The translations under genes and the position numbers were made by a program. Source: JAJEAD01 sp965221555 (GTDB taxonomy: Bacteria > Pseudomonadota > Gammaproteobacteria > HK1). Taken from it: DNA of 64,000 nucleotides. The notes under the pieces are model-generated. The model searched no databases. It worked only from the letters and a program-made list of their open reading frames with translations, and was not told the DNA's origin. Below are positions 36,801 through 44,403 of the stretch, piece after piece. Position 1 is the first letter of the stretch; the number at the start of each line of letters is the position of its first letter. Location of the stretch: assembly GCA_965221555.1 (NCBI GenBank), contig OZ244895.1, positions 3,472,001 to 3,536,000 on the forward strand. The letters are read 5' to 3'.

Positions 36801-38467
36801 CGCACACGCGGGGATGAACCGGACGGCCCTTCACAACGGGAGATGATATGAACGTGTTCCCCGCACACGCGGGGATGAACCGTCTACTGCACGACGTGAA
36901 TGGCGAGGTGCCATGTGTTCCCCGCACACGCGGGGATGAACCGCCGCGAGAGCGGCGTCGTAATCGCTGGCGTGCGTGTTCCCCGCACACGCGGGGATGA
37001 ACCGATGGCCGCGCCCGACACGTCGCCGGCGTCGGTGTGTTCCCCGCACACGCGGGGATGAACCGGTCGGGTAGTGCTCGACCTCGGCGACCTCACCGTG
37101 TTCCCCGCACACGCGGGGATGAACCGTGGCCGGCATCGCTCTTTAACAATTCAGGCAAGTGTTCCCCGCACACGCGGGGATGAACCGGTCGGGTAGTGCT
37201 CGACCTCGGCGACCTCACCGTGTTCCCCGCACACGCGGGGATGAACCGTGGCCGGCATCGCTCTTTAACAATTCAGGCAAGTGTTCCCCGCACACGCGGG
37301 GATGAACCGGAAACAGGTGGCCACGGATGGCCAATGTGCGGGTGTTCCCCGCACACGCGGGGATGAACCGTTCCGACCCTGGACCCTCTTGTTGACTGGG
37401 CAGTGTTCCCCGCACACGCGGGGATGAACCGCGATAGCGGAGTGTGCCCTTCGGGATCCCGGTGTGTTCCCCGCACACGCGGGGATGAACCGCGATAGCG
37501 GAGTGTGCCCTTCGGGATCCCGGTGTGTTCCCCGCACACGCGGGGATGAACCGGGCGCGCCCCAGAAGGGCCGCCCATGGATGACGTGTTCCCCGCACAC
37601 GCGGGGATGAACCGCCGTTCGAGGACCCGGACTGCTGGCCGAAGACGTGTTCCCCGCACACGCGGGGATGAACCGCCGTTCGAGGACCCGGACTGCTGGC
37701 CGAAGACGTGTTCCCCGCACACGCGGGGATGAACCGGCGACGCCTCGAACGCGCAGACGGTGCTCATTGTGTTCCCCGCACACGCGGGGATGAACCGATG
37801 ACTTGATGGATGTCCGCCAGACTCTCACAGTGTCCCCGCACACGCGGGGATGAACCGGCCGCGAGCCCGTTGGCGCGGCGCTGAGCGTCGTGTTCCCCGC
37901 ACACGCGGGGATGAACCGTCTTCCGCCTTGCAGCAGCGGAAGTCTGTTGGGTGTTCCCCGCACACGCGGGGATGAACCGATACTCGGGAAGTGGGCCGCG
38001 ATGAAAGACTTGTGTTCCCCGCACACGCGGGGATGAACCGTACGAGGCCACCTTTCAGACGGTACAGTTCGGGTGTTCCCCGCACACGCGGGGATGAACC
38101 GTACCTTGCGAAGGAACATAAGAAATGGAACCAGTGTTCCCCGCACACGCGGGGATGAACCGCGCGCATGGGCGAAGCCGATGCAGCGACGCATGTGTTC
38201 CCCGCACACGCAGGGATGAACCGGGCTGTGTTCCACCATGCCCGCCCCTGCCGGCGTGTTCCCTGCACACGCGGGGATGAACCGTACCAATACTCATCGA
38301 GCATCGGCCATTCGCCGTGTTCCCCGCACACGCGGGGATGAACCGGCTGATTGGACCTACGAGCAGGCAGCCGGAGAGTGTTCCTCGCTCATGCGAGGTG
38401 GGGTCGCCCGCACAGAATGGTATTCCACGGGAATACGCGTGTACCCCGCACGCGCGGGGATGAACCG
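33863..38467 (+). CRISPR. Type I-E CRISPR array, about 76 repeats and 75 spacers
   Basis: 29-bp repeats at a period of 61 bp with mostly 32-nt spacers. Each repeat has a perfect stem CCCCGC/GCGGGG with an ACAC loop and the 3' handle ATGAACCG, matched to Cas6e. Spacing from first to last repeat (33863 to 38439) equals 75 units plus 1 nt. Orientation follows the cas genes: the leader side has perfect repeats and the far end is degenerate. A 1-nt shorter repeat is at 37830. Single stem changes are at 38195 and 38256, a heavily changed repeat is at 38378 and the terminal variant is at 38439. Adjacent duplications at 36061, 37037-37280, 37403-37524 and 37586-37707 leave about 70 distinct spacers. 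Open frames read through the array are spurious. Confidence 0.99.
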
Positions 38468-38512
38468 GCCGAGAAGACTCAAGGGTGCCGTGAATCGGCG
38501 ACGCAGTACGCC

Positions 38513-39670
38513 TCAAGGGAACAACGCCTCGCCGCGGCTCAGGGCCGACAACGGCACCACTTCCACCTGGTCCGAGAGCCGGTAGCGCTGCGCACCGGGA
38601 TAGAGGACGACGACTCCGGCCAGACCCACATCGACCAGGGCGATGCGGATCGATGGCGTGAGACGGGGCGCGTCGGCGAGCTTGCACTCCACACCGTACA
38701 ATGCATCGCCCCGGCGCAGGATCAGATCGATCTCGGCTCCCTGATGCGTCGCCCAGAAGAACGCCTCGTCGTGGGGCTCGGTCGCCAGCACCTGCTCAAT
38801 GGCAAAGCCTTCCCAGGATGCACCGACCCGGGGGTGGGTCAGCAACGCCCGTTCCGTATCGATTCCGAGTAGCCGATGCAGCAGACCGGAATCGCGAATG
38901 TAGATCTTCGGCGCCTTCACCTGACGTTTCTTCAGGTTGGCGAACCACGGCTGCAACTGACGCACCATCAACGCGTCGGTAAGAACGTCCAGGTATCGTC
39001 GAACCACACCGGACCTCACCCCCAGGGCTCGAGCCGGCTCTGCGGCGTTCCATGTCTGCGCGTGGTAGTGGGCCAGCATGGCCCAGAAGCGACCCATGGC
39101 TACCGCCGGCGCCCTCACCCCCCACTGCGGGAAGTCCCGCTCGAGCAAGGTTCGGATGTACTCGCGCCGCCAGACCACGCTGTCGTCCTCGGTCGCGGCC
39201 AGGAACGATCGGGGCAGGCCACCACGGCGCCAGAGGGTGCTCTCCGTGTCCGGTGCGGTGTCGGCCGTTTCACGAGCGATAAAGCCGCCGAGCAGCACGC
39301 GCTCCGTACGGCCGGCGAGACTTTCCGAGGTCTGGCGCAGGAGGTTGCCGGAGGCGCTGCCGAGAACAAGAAACCTCGCCGGCCGGTCGGGACGATCCAC
39401 CAGCACCCGCAAGGTGGGAAAGAGATCCGGCCTGAGTTGCACTTCATCTATCACCACGACGCCACGCAGAGGCGCCAGGGCGGTCATGGGCTCCTCAAGG
39501 CGCGCCAGACTAGGGGGCGATTCGAGGTCGAAATAGTTGACAGAGTCGGGGGCGACGAAGCGTCGGGCGAGCGTGGTCTTGCCACACTGGCGCGGTCCGA
39601 CCAGCACCACCACCGGTGCGCGGCCGAGGGCCGTCTCCACCGCTTCGACTGCATCTCGACGAATCAGCAT
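38513..39670 (-). CDS. DUF4143 AAA ATPase
   Basis: A 385-aa protein of the widespread AAA_14/DUF4143 family. Walker A is GPRQCGKTTLARRF near residue 27 and Walker B is GVVVIDEVQLRP. A central winged-helix-like segment follows. The C-terminal DUF4143 has restriction-endonuclease-like motifs (FAIEQVLA, then GAEIDLILRRGDALYGVECK with E..D..ExK). An ATG six codons upstream is possible, but it overlaps a palindrome that looks like an operator. The function of the family is not settled; toxin-like and regulatory roles have been suggested. It ends 45 bp after the CRISPR array and is convergent with it. Confidence 0.85.
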   Translation of the reverse strand: MLIRRDAVEAVETALGRAPVVVLVGPRQCGKTTLARRFVAPDSVNYFDLESPPSLARLEEPMTALAPLRGVVVIDEVQLRPDLFPTLRVLVDRPDRPARFLVLGSASGNLLRQTSESLAGRTERVLLGGFIARETADTAPDTESTLWRRGGLPRSFLAATEDDSVVWRREYIRTLLERDFPQWGVRAPAVAMGRFWAMLAHYHAQTWNAAEPARALGVRSGVVRRYLDVLTDALMVRQLQPWFANLKKRQVKAPKIYIRDSGLLHRLLGIDTERALLTHPRVGASWEGFAIEQVLATEPHDEAFFWATHQGAEIDLILRRGDALYGVECKLADAPRLTPSIRIALVDVGLAGVVVLYPGAQRYRLSDQVEVVPLSALSRGEALFP

Positions 39671-39686
39671 CGCAGCAAACCTTATC

Positions 39687-39719
39687 ATGAAATTCGTTCA
39701 TTCGATGAATGATTTTCAT
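39687..39719. promoter_or_regulatory. Near-perfect 33-bp palindrome upstream of the DUF4143 ATPase gene
   Basis: The sequence starts ATGAAATTCGTTCAT and ends ATGAATGATTTTCAT; read on the other strand it is nearly the same, matching at most positions. It is A/T-rich in a GC-rich setting and lies directly at the 5' end of the DUF4143 gene. That is the usual position of an operator bound by a dimeric repressor, perhaps autoregulatory. No loop is left for a hairpin terminator. Confidence 0.5.
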
Positions 39720-39737
39720 GGTATTCGCATTTTAAGC

Positions 39738-40037
39738 ATGTCACCCGACACGAGTCGCGATGCTCCCCATCGTCCCGGGCAAACCCTCGTCCGCCAGCAA
39801 AGTTCAGATTCGGCTTCCGGCGACCTCCCTGGCCTTCGCCGAATCCGCCCACTCGGGACGGGCTATTCCCGCCAAGCCGGAGATTGCAGCGCCATGGAGG
39901 TCTTCGCCGCCCGCAAGGCTGCCGGTGTCACCGCCGACGGCGTGGGCTTCAGCGTGTCATTTTCCTTCGGCCTCGGCTGTCTGGACGCGGTCATTGAAGC
40001 GATCGGCGCGCAGTCGAGAAAGTCAATCAGAGTATGA
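39738..40037 (+). CDS. Unrecognised small ORF (doubtful)
   Basis: A 99-codon frame, MSPDTSRDAPH..., whose second half (MEVFAARKAAGVTADGVGFS, then VSFSFGLGCLDAVIEAIGAQ) has protein-like composition and G/C-rich third positions. The first half does not. It may be the end of a decayed gene. It overlaps the convergent PIN gene by 15 bp. No family is recognised. Confidence 0.2.
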   Translation: MSPDTSRDAPHRPGQTLVRQQSSDSASGDLPGLRRIRPLGTGYSRQAGDCSAMEVFAARKAAGVTADGVGFSVSFSFGLGCLDAVIEAIGAQSRKSIRV

Positions 40038-40505
40038 TTCGAGCTGCGCGTCGAAGGCCAGTATCTTGACCTGTCGCCCCGTCCCGCGAAGCACCTCGGC
40101 GAGGTCGATGATCGAGATGTCGGCGAAGGAGTACTTGGGACCAGACGACTCCAGGAATCGCCTGGCCAACTGGATGACATCCCGAGACCGCAGAAGAACC
40201 TCCTGTCCGACGGAGGCGATCGTCCACGGACTATCATTATCGAGGGAGCTCTCGATGTCATCTCGGAGTCGAGCGCTGAGAACGCGACGACGGTCTCCGC
40301 TCCCGACGTGCGTGATGTGGCTCGCCACTTCGAACAGCACCGGCACGGTGACGAAGAGCTCGCATCGGGCGTCGATGAGCGTTGCGGTTTCAGTACGGAC
40401 TTGGGTGGTTCGTGACTCCTGGAAGTACCCAGTTACTCTATAGAGTTCCAGAAGCCACGACGTATCGAGAATTGCCGTGCCTCTCAGTCCAGCGATGCGA
40501 GCCAT
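40023..40505 (-). CDS. PIN-domain protein, candidate RNase effector
   Basis: A 160-aa protein with a PIN-like layout: AILDTSWLLELY (D14), VTVPVLFEVASHI (E59), YSFADISIIDLAE (D129), and VKILAFDAQL (D152). These are the four acidic positions that bind Mg2+ in PIN RNases, so the active site looks intact. It starts inside the end of the upstream ATPase gene (22-bp overlap), so the pair is translationally coupled. No VapB-type antitoxin gene is next to it. PIN assignment is from the motif pattern and not from an alignment. Confidence 0.65.
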   Translation of the reverse strand: MARIAGLRGTAILDTSWLLELYRVTGYFQESRTTQVRTETATLIDARCELFVTVPVLFEVASHITHVGSGDRRRVLSARLRDDIESSLDNDSPWTIASVGQEVLLRSRDVIQLARRFLESSGPKYSFADISIIDLAEVLRGTGRQVKILAFDAQLESYSD

Positions 40506-41785
40506 TCCCGCGTTTTCCTGGAGCGTCGTTCCGCGAAATCCGGTGCGAGATGCTCTTCGAGTGCGCCGCGGGTCACGAAGTCGCCCAGACCGCCCCGGAG
40601 TCCGATCGTGCCCGCGACATCCATGTCTGCGATTCTGGTTACGTGTGAGCCCCCGCCGGTTTCGTCGCGATGACAGATGAGCACGCTGTTCATCTGCGAT
40701 TCGTCCAGTGCATCCATGAACGCCGGACTGTGCGTCGTTACCAGCACATTCAACCTGCGGCGGGCCGCCGTCTCGAAAAGTGTCTGCACCAGCAGCTTCG
40801 CGCGGCTGGGATGCAGGCCGTTGTCGAACTCTTCGATGACGATGCGCGAAGACTCGGGAACCGTTTCCAACGCGGTGACGATTGCGAGCATCCGCAAGGT
40901 GCCGTCGGACAGCAGGCGTGCGTCGACCAGCCTTCGGTCGCTTGCCCCTCGCCCTTCTTCGGGGAGGAATCCGGCCATTACGTCGCCCAGGGAGGTTTCG
41001 ACGAAAGCGATCCTTGCGAATGGCTCCTCCGGAATCTGGCGTGCGACCTCGGTTATGCGCCGCAGCGTCGCCTGCTCCTCCGCTTCTCCTTCACTCAGTG
41101 CGAGCAAGACCGCAGAGAGATTCGCGCCGCCGCGCAGGAGCTTTGGACTCGCCTCAGTGCGCGCATACTCACGCATCTCTCTCGGTTGCGGATCGAAAAT
41201 GTGGGAGCTTCTCAGATAGTGCCTCACACTCAGGACGTCTTTGATTGAATCCACCAGTCCTGCGCTATACGGCTGACTGTTTCTGACCACTTCCTCGTAA
41301 CGTGAAAGCACGGAACGGGACGCCGAAATGTTGGTGACGGGGTTCTTGCCGCGCGCGAAGTTGTCATACTTCACCTTCATCAGCTCACCATCGAGACTCC
41401 TTGCCTCGAAGAGGATCCGATCTCCGAACTGCAACCTCTCCGCGGACAACTGGACGTCATTCTTCCCGCGTATAGCGACTTCGATGGAGTAGCCGACGGG
41501 TCGCCCAGCCCTACCGGAACCAGCGGTGGCATTGAATCGCAGCTCGAACCTGTCCGCACCAAAACGGACGCAGGATCGCAAGCCACCTCGTACCTCGAAT
41601 GTTCCGCCCCGATCTACATCCGTGATTTCGTTCAGGGGCACACCTCTGGCCAGGGTGGCGAGAAGCTCGACTCCCTCGATCAGATTGGTCTTTCCCGATC
41701 CGTTTCTGCCGAGCAGAACGTTCAACGGTTTGAACAAACTGAGCTCCGCACGGGCGAAGTTCTTGAAGTCAGTCAGACGATGCAT
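40484..41785 (-). CDS. AAA_21/OLD-like ABC ATPase, probable partner of the PIN protein
   Basis: A 433-aa stand-alone ABC-class ATPase with no membrane segments. Walker A is GRNGSGKT (26-33). The signature is LLSDGTLRML (about 291-300). Walker B is RIVIEEFDNGLHPSR with the catalytic Glu pair, and the H-loop is TTHSP (350-354). A helical insert of about 200 residues lies between Walker A and the signature. This plan is shared by defence ATPases such as AbiL/RloA, PtuA of Septu and AriA of PARIS, each paired with a nuclease gene. Here the partner appears to be the overlapping PIN gene. Confidence 0.8.
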   Translation of the reverse strand: MHRLTDFKNFARAELSLFKPLNVLLGRNGSGKTNLIEGVELLATLARGVPLNEITDVDRGGTFEVRGGLRSCVRFGADRFELRFNATAGSGRAGRPVGYSIEVAIRGKNDVQLSAERLQFGDRILFEARSLDGELMKVKYDNFARGKNPVTNISASRSVLSRYEEVVRNSQPYSAGLVDSIKDVLSVRHYLRSSHIFDPQPREMREYARTEASPKLLRGGANLSAVLLALSEGEAEEQATLRRITEVARQIPEEPFARIAFVETSLGDVMAGFLPEEGRGASDRRLVDARLLSDGTLRMLAIVTALETVPESSRIVIEEFDNGLHPSRAKLLVQTLFETAARRRLNVLVTTHSPAFMDALDESQMNSVLICHRDETGGGSHVTRIADMDVAGTIGLRGGLGDFVTRGALEEHLAPDFAERRSRKTREWLASLD

Positions 41786-42268
41786 GGCGATTCCCGCATG
41801 TCAGCAGACTACTTCGTGATCCCGTCCGGAGTGTAATCTCCGAACCTGGAGCAGGTTCTCCAGGAGTCGGTCGAAACGTGCCCTTGGCATACGCTCTCAC
41901 TGCAAGCACCGCCAATTCGATGCGCCTCGTGTTCGTATGGCGCTCCGACATCTTCGCGGTGTTTCAGTGTGTCCATGCTTGCTGGCCGCCGGCGCTTCGC
42001 CTCTAAATTGGCGTCGACTCTGCTTGCTGAACGGGGTATTTCGGATCGTGCTTTCTACCGGCACTCGGCGACGGGGCGGAGCACTTGGATGGTACGACCG
42101 CACCGGCCGCCGCTGCCGACCTCGCGCAATCTCGGCCGACGGGGCAGTGTAGCAGGAGCGATCCACCTTCGAGCGGAGCTCGAGTGGCGCTCCTTCGTAC
42201 AAACTGCCGGGAGTCGCGCCAAGGGAGGCCAGACCGCTAACGCGCCGCCTGGACTTCGCGAGTCTCGT
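41786..42268. other. Intergenic region without a convincing gene
   Basis: 483 bp between the divergent ATPase gene and the end of the cytochrome c gene. Several overlapping frames are open on both strands, but all are Arg/Pro-rich or cysteine-scattered and none matches a family I know. The promoter of the ATPase-PIN pair should lie in the first 100 bp. Confidence 0.4.
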
Positions 42269-42754
42269 CTAACGTCCCGCCTGGACCTCGCGGATCTCCT
42301 CGGGCCACTGGCTCTTGATGTAGGCGAGGACGGCCCAGATCTCGCGGTCGCTCAGGATGTCACGATAGGCGGGCATCGCGCTCCGATAGTCGTCGCCTGC
42401 GAGGGCGGCGGGTCCGTCCCGGGTAAATCGGAACAGGAAGTCATCCGAATGGTGCCAGGTGTGTCCGGTGGCATCGTGGGGCGGAGCGGGGAGGGTTCCG
42501 TCGGCCTTGCGCTGGCGCCAGTTCGGTTCTCCCTCCAGTCGCTCGCCGTGACAGGAAGCGCAGTGTTCGGCGTAGACGCCGGCGCCGAGCGCCACCATCT
42601 CCGGGTCCGATGCGTCAGCGCGCAAGGCGCCCCCATTGAAACCGAAGTCGACGCGCCACCCGACCACCGCCGCGACCAGAACCGTGAGCCCGATCGCCGC
42701 CACGATCAGAGTCAGAAGCCTTGTCCTCAAGAAGCGGGAATGCGCGGCGCACAT
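42269..42754 (-). CDS. Membrane-anchored or exported cytochrome c
   Basis: A 161-aa class I cytochrome c. An N-terminal hydrophobic segment (LLTLIVAAIGLTVLVAAVVG) serves as signal or anchor. The haem-binding motif is CASCH at 65-69, and the axial Met is in YRSAMPAYRDILSDREIWAV, followed by the C-terminal helix. GGAGG precedes the ATG. It lies 123 bp after the CopD gene on the same strand and probably passes electrons in the periplasm, possibly linked to copper handling. Confidence 0.9.
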   Translation of the reverse strand: MCAAHSRFLRTRLLTLIVAAIGLTVLVAAVVGWRVDFGFNGGALRADASDPEMVALGAGVYAEHCASCHGERLEGEPNWRQRKADGTLPAPPHDATGHTWHHSDDFLFRFTRDGPAALAGDDYRSAMPAYRDILSDREIWAVLAYIKSQWPEEIREVQAGR

Positions 42755-42877
42755 GGGAAGACCTCCGGGCCTCTCAAAACAGAGACCGGACCGGGCCGGT
42801 CATGCCGCTGGGCTCCAGGGCGGCGTACTTGCGGGCCAGTGCTCGGATGCATGGAGTGGCGCCAGCTCTGGCCATGC

Positions 42878-43741
42878 TCATGTCTCAGGTGCGGACACGG
42901 TGCTGAGTGTCGCTGTGGTGAGCGCGATCGCGCATACCGTCGCAGCCTCGAGTGCGATCGAGCGCCGGAGCCGCAAGCCGGCACCGGGGTTACCGGCAAG
43001 AAGGGCGGGCGTGAGGCGAAGGCGATTGAAGGCGGCGGCCCCAAGCAAGAGCAGGAAAAGCGACACCTTGAGCACGAAGAATTGAACGTAAGGCAGCGCG
43101 AGCGCCCGGAAGGGGTTGCCGGTCAAGAGTACGAGGAGTCCGGCGCCGGCTAGCGCCAGCGCGGCCACCACCCACACCGCCCTTCGACCGAAAGCGTCGG
43201 CCGCGGCGCCCGCGCGCTCGTTGTTGCCGTGGCGCGCGAGCCGGAAGAGCGGCATCAGGGCGCCGATCCAGAAAGCGAGCCCGATCAGGTGAATCGTGAG
43301 CAGGGTTCCCAGCGCGAGACGAGGCTCGGCGAGCACATGTCCACGAAACGCGAAGGACGCACACACGATGACCGCGCCCGCCACCCCCAATGACTTCGTC
43401 GCCGCACGACTGATGAAGGAGACCGAGAGCAGGACAAGCCCGACACCGAGAACGATCAGACTCTCGCCCACCGGGCCATGCGCCACTATGTGGGTGAACA
43501 TCGGATCGAGCGCTCCCGACCAGGAGCCGCCGGAGAGAAACACAGCCCCCAGGGGGACAAGCGCCAGCGCGGCGAGCGCCGACCCGCAGGCGCAGACGAG
43601 GCCGAGGCGGCGCACCTCCTGCCGCGTCCCGGCATCAAGATCGTCGAAAACGGCAATGAAGAGGGCGCTTCCCGCCGCGGTGAGCGAAGCGAGATACCCC
43701 AACGCCTTCACCGCGACCGTCGCCGAGGCCGATGCATCCAT
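42878..43741 (-). CDS. copD: Copper resistance protein CopD family
   Basis: A 287-aa inner-membrane protein with about eight hydrophobic segments (ATVAVKALGYLASLTAAGSA; SLIVLGVGLVLLSVSFISR; LLTIHLIGLAFWIGALMPLF). The conserved His in TIHLIGLAFWIG is typical of the CopD/PcoD family, proposed to move copper across the membrane with CopC. The ATG at 43741 has GGGAGG upstream; a GTG at 43762 is an alternative. It starts 31 bp after the CopC stop. Confidence 0.87.
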   Translation of the reverse strand: MDASASATVAVKALGYLASLTAAGSALFIAVFDDLDAGTRQEVRRLGLVCACGSALAALALVPLGAVFLSGGSWSGALDPMFTHIVAHGPVGESLIVLGVGLVLLSVSFISRAATKSLGVAGAVIVCASFAFRGHVLAEPRLALGTLLTIHLIGLAFWIGALMPLFRLARHGNNERAGAAADAFGRRAVWVVAALALAGAGLLVLLTGNPFRALALPYVQFFVLKVSLFLLLLGAAAFNRLRLTPALLAGNPGAGLRLRRSIALEAATVCAIALTTATLSTVSAPET

Positions 43742-43772
43742 CCAGAGTACGGCCTCCCACACGGCCCGAGAC

Positions 43773-44150
43773 CTACGGTGCGACTTCGAAAGAGAAGCGG
43801 CCCTTCATGGGATGGCCATCCGACGAGAGACCGCGCCACTCGACGGTGTAGCGGCCCTGCGGCAGCGGCGGGGGTGTCGTGCGAAGCTCGGTGACCGGCT
43901 CCATCGCGTCGGAGCGCTCGAGATCGAAGACGTCCCCCGCTTCGCCGGTGAGTTGAATCGAAGTGATGCGCATCGGCGTATCGAAGGCAATCGATACGAC
44001 ATCCGGCGAGAGCGCGAGGACGGCGCCGTCTTCGGGAAAGGTCGCCTCCTGTTTCGAGTGCGCAAGGGCCGAGACGGAGCCAGCAGCGAGCAGTACGAGC
44101 GCGGCGAAGAGCGCCGTAGAGGACGAGAGGAGACGGAATCGACGGACCAT
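43773..44150 (-). CDS. copC: Periplasmic copper-binding protein CopC
   Basis: A 125-aa CopC-type protein. The signal peptide RRFRLLSSSTALFAALVLLA ends at SALA, leaving a mature N-terminus H-S-K. That N-terminal His with the later His in SSDGHPMKGRFSFEV forms the Cu(II) site of the family. FPEDGAVLALSPDVVSIAFD is also family-typical. A longer frame to 44255 adds a low-complexity segment ahead of the signal and is not used. It is the first gene of the copC-copD pair. Confidence 0.87.
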   Translation of the reverse strand: MVRRFRLLSSSTALFAALVLLAAGSVSALAHSKQEATFPEDGAVLALSPDVVSIAFDTPMRITSIQLTGEAGDVFDLERSDAMEPVTELRTTPPPLPQGRYTVEWRGLSSDGHPMKGRFSFEVAP

Positions 44151-44403
44151 GACGCGGACTCTATTCCTTCCAGTAGCTGGAAGGTCAATGCTACCGCGCG
44201 GACAGGGTAGAGCGGGTACGGGCCTGGCCGCAGCAATTTGACGGATTCTCGGCACGCGCCCGCGACCATGCGCCCGCAGCCATCGTGAATCGGGGCAGCA
44301 TTGCGACTAGAGTATTCTTTGGAATTCGCAAGGCTGTTGCCCCGCCACGCCCCGGCCAACCGGCCCGGCCGGCGCATGGCGTTCGCGACCTGGGAGCGAA
44401 GAC

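Noticed and set aside
33727..38687. Many open frames on the minus strand through the CRISPR region, giving repeats like RFIPACAGNT, VHPRVCGEH and GSSPRVRGT
   Set aside because: They are translations of the repeat unit in three phases and change phase with the 61-bp period. They are a known mis-annotation of I-E arrays and not proteins.
38468..40022. A transposon or tracrRNA beside the array
   Set aside because: No transposase, no anti-repeat sequence and no type II genes; type I-E does not need a tracrRNA.
41786..42268. Open frames in the gap as an antitoxin for the ATPase-PIN pair
   Set aside because: No frame has antitoxin-like composition or a good ribosome-binding site, and the ATPase itself is the more likely partner.
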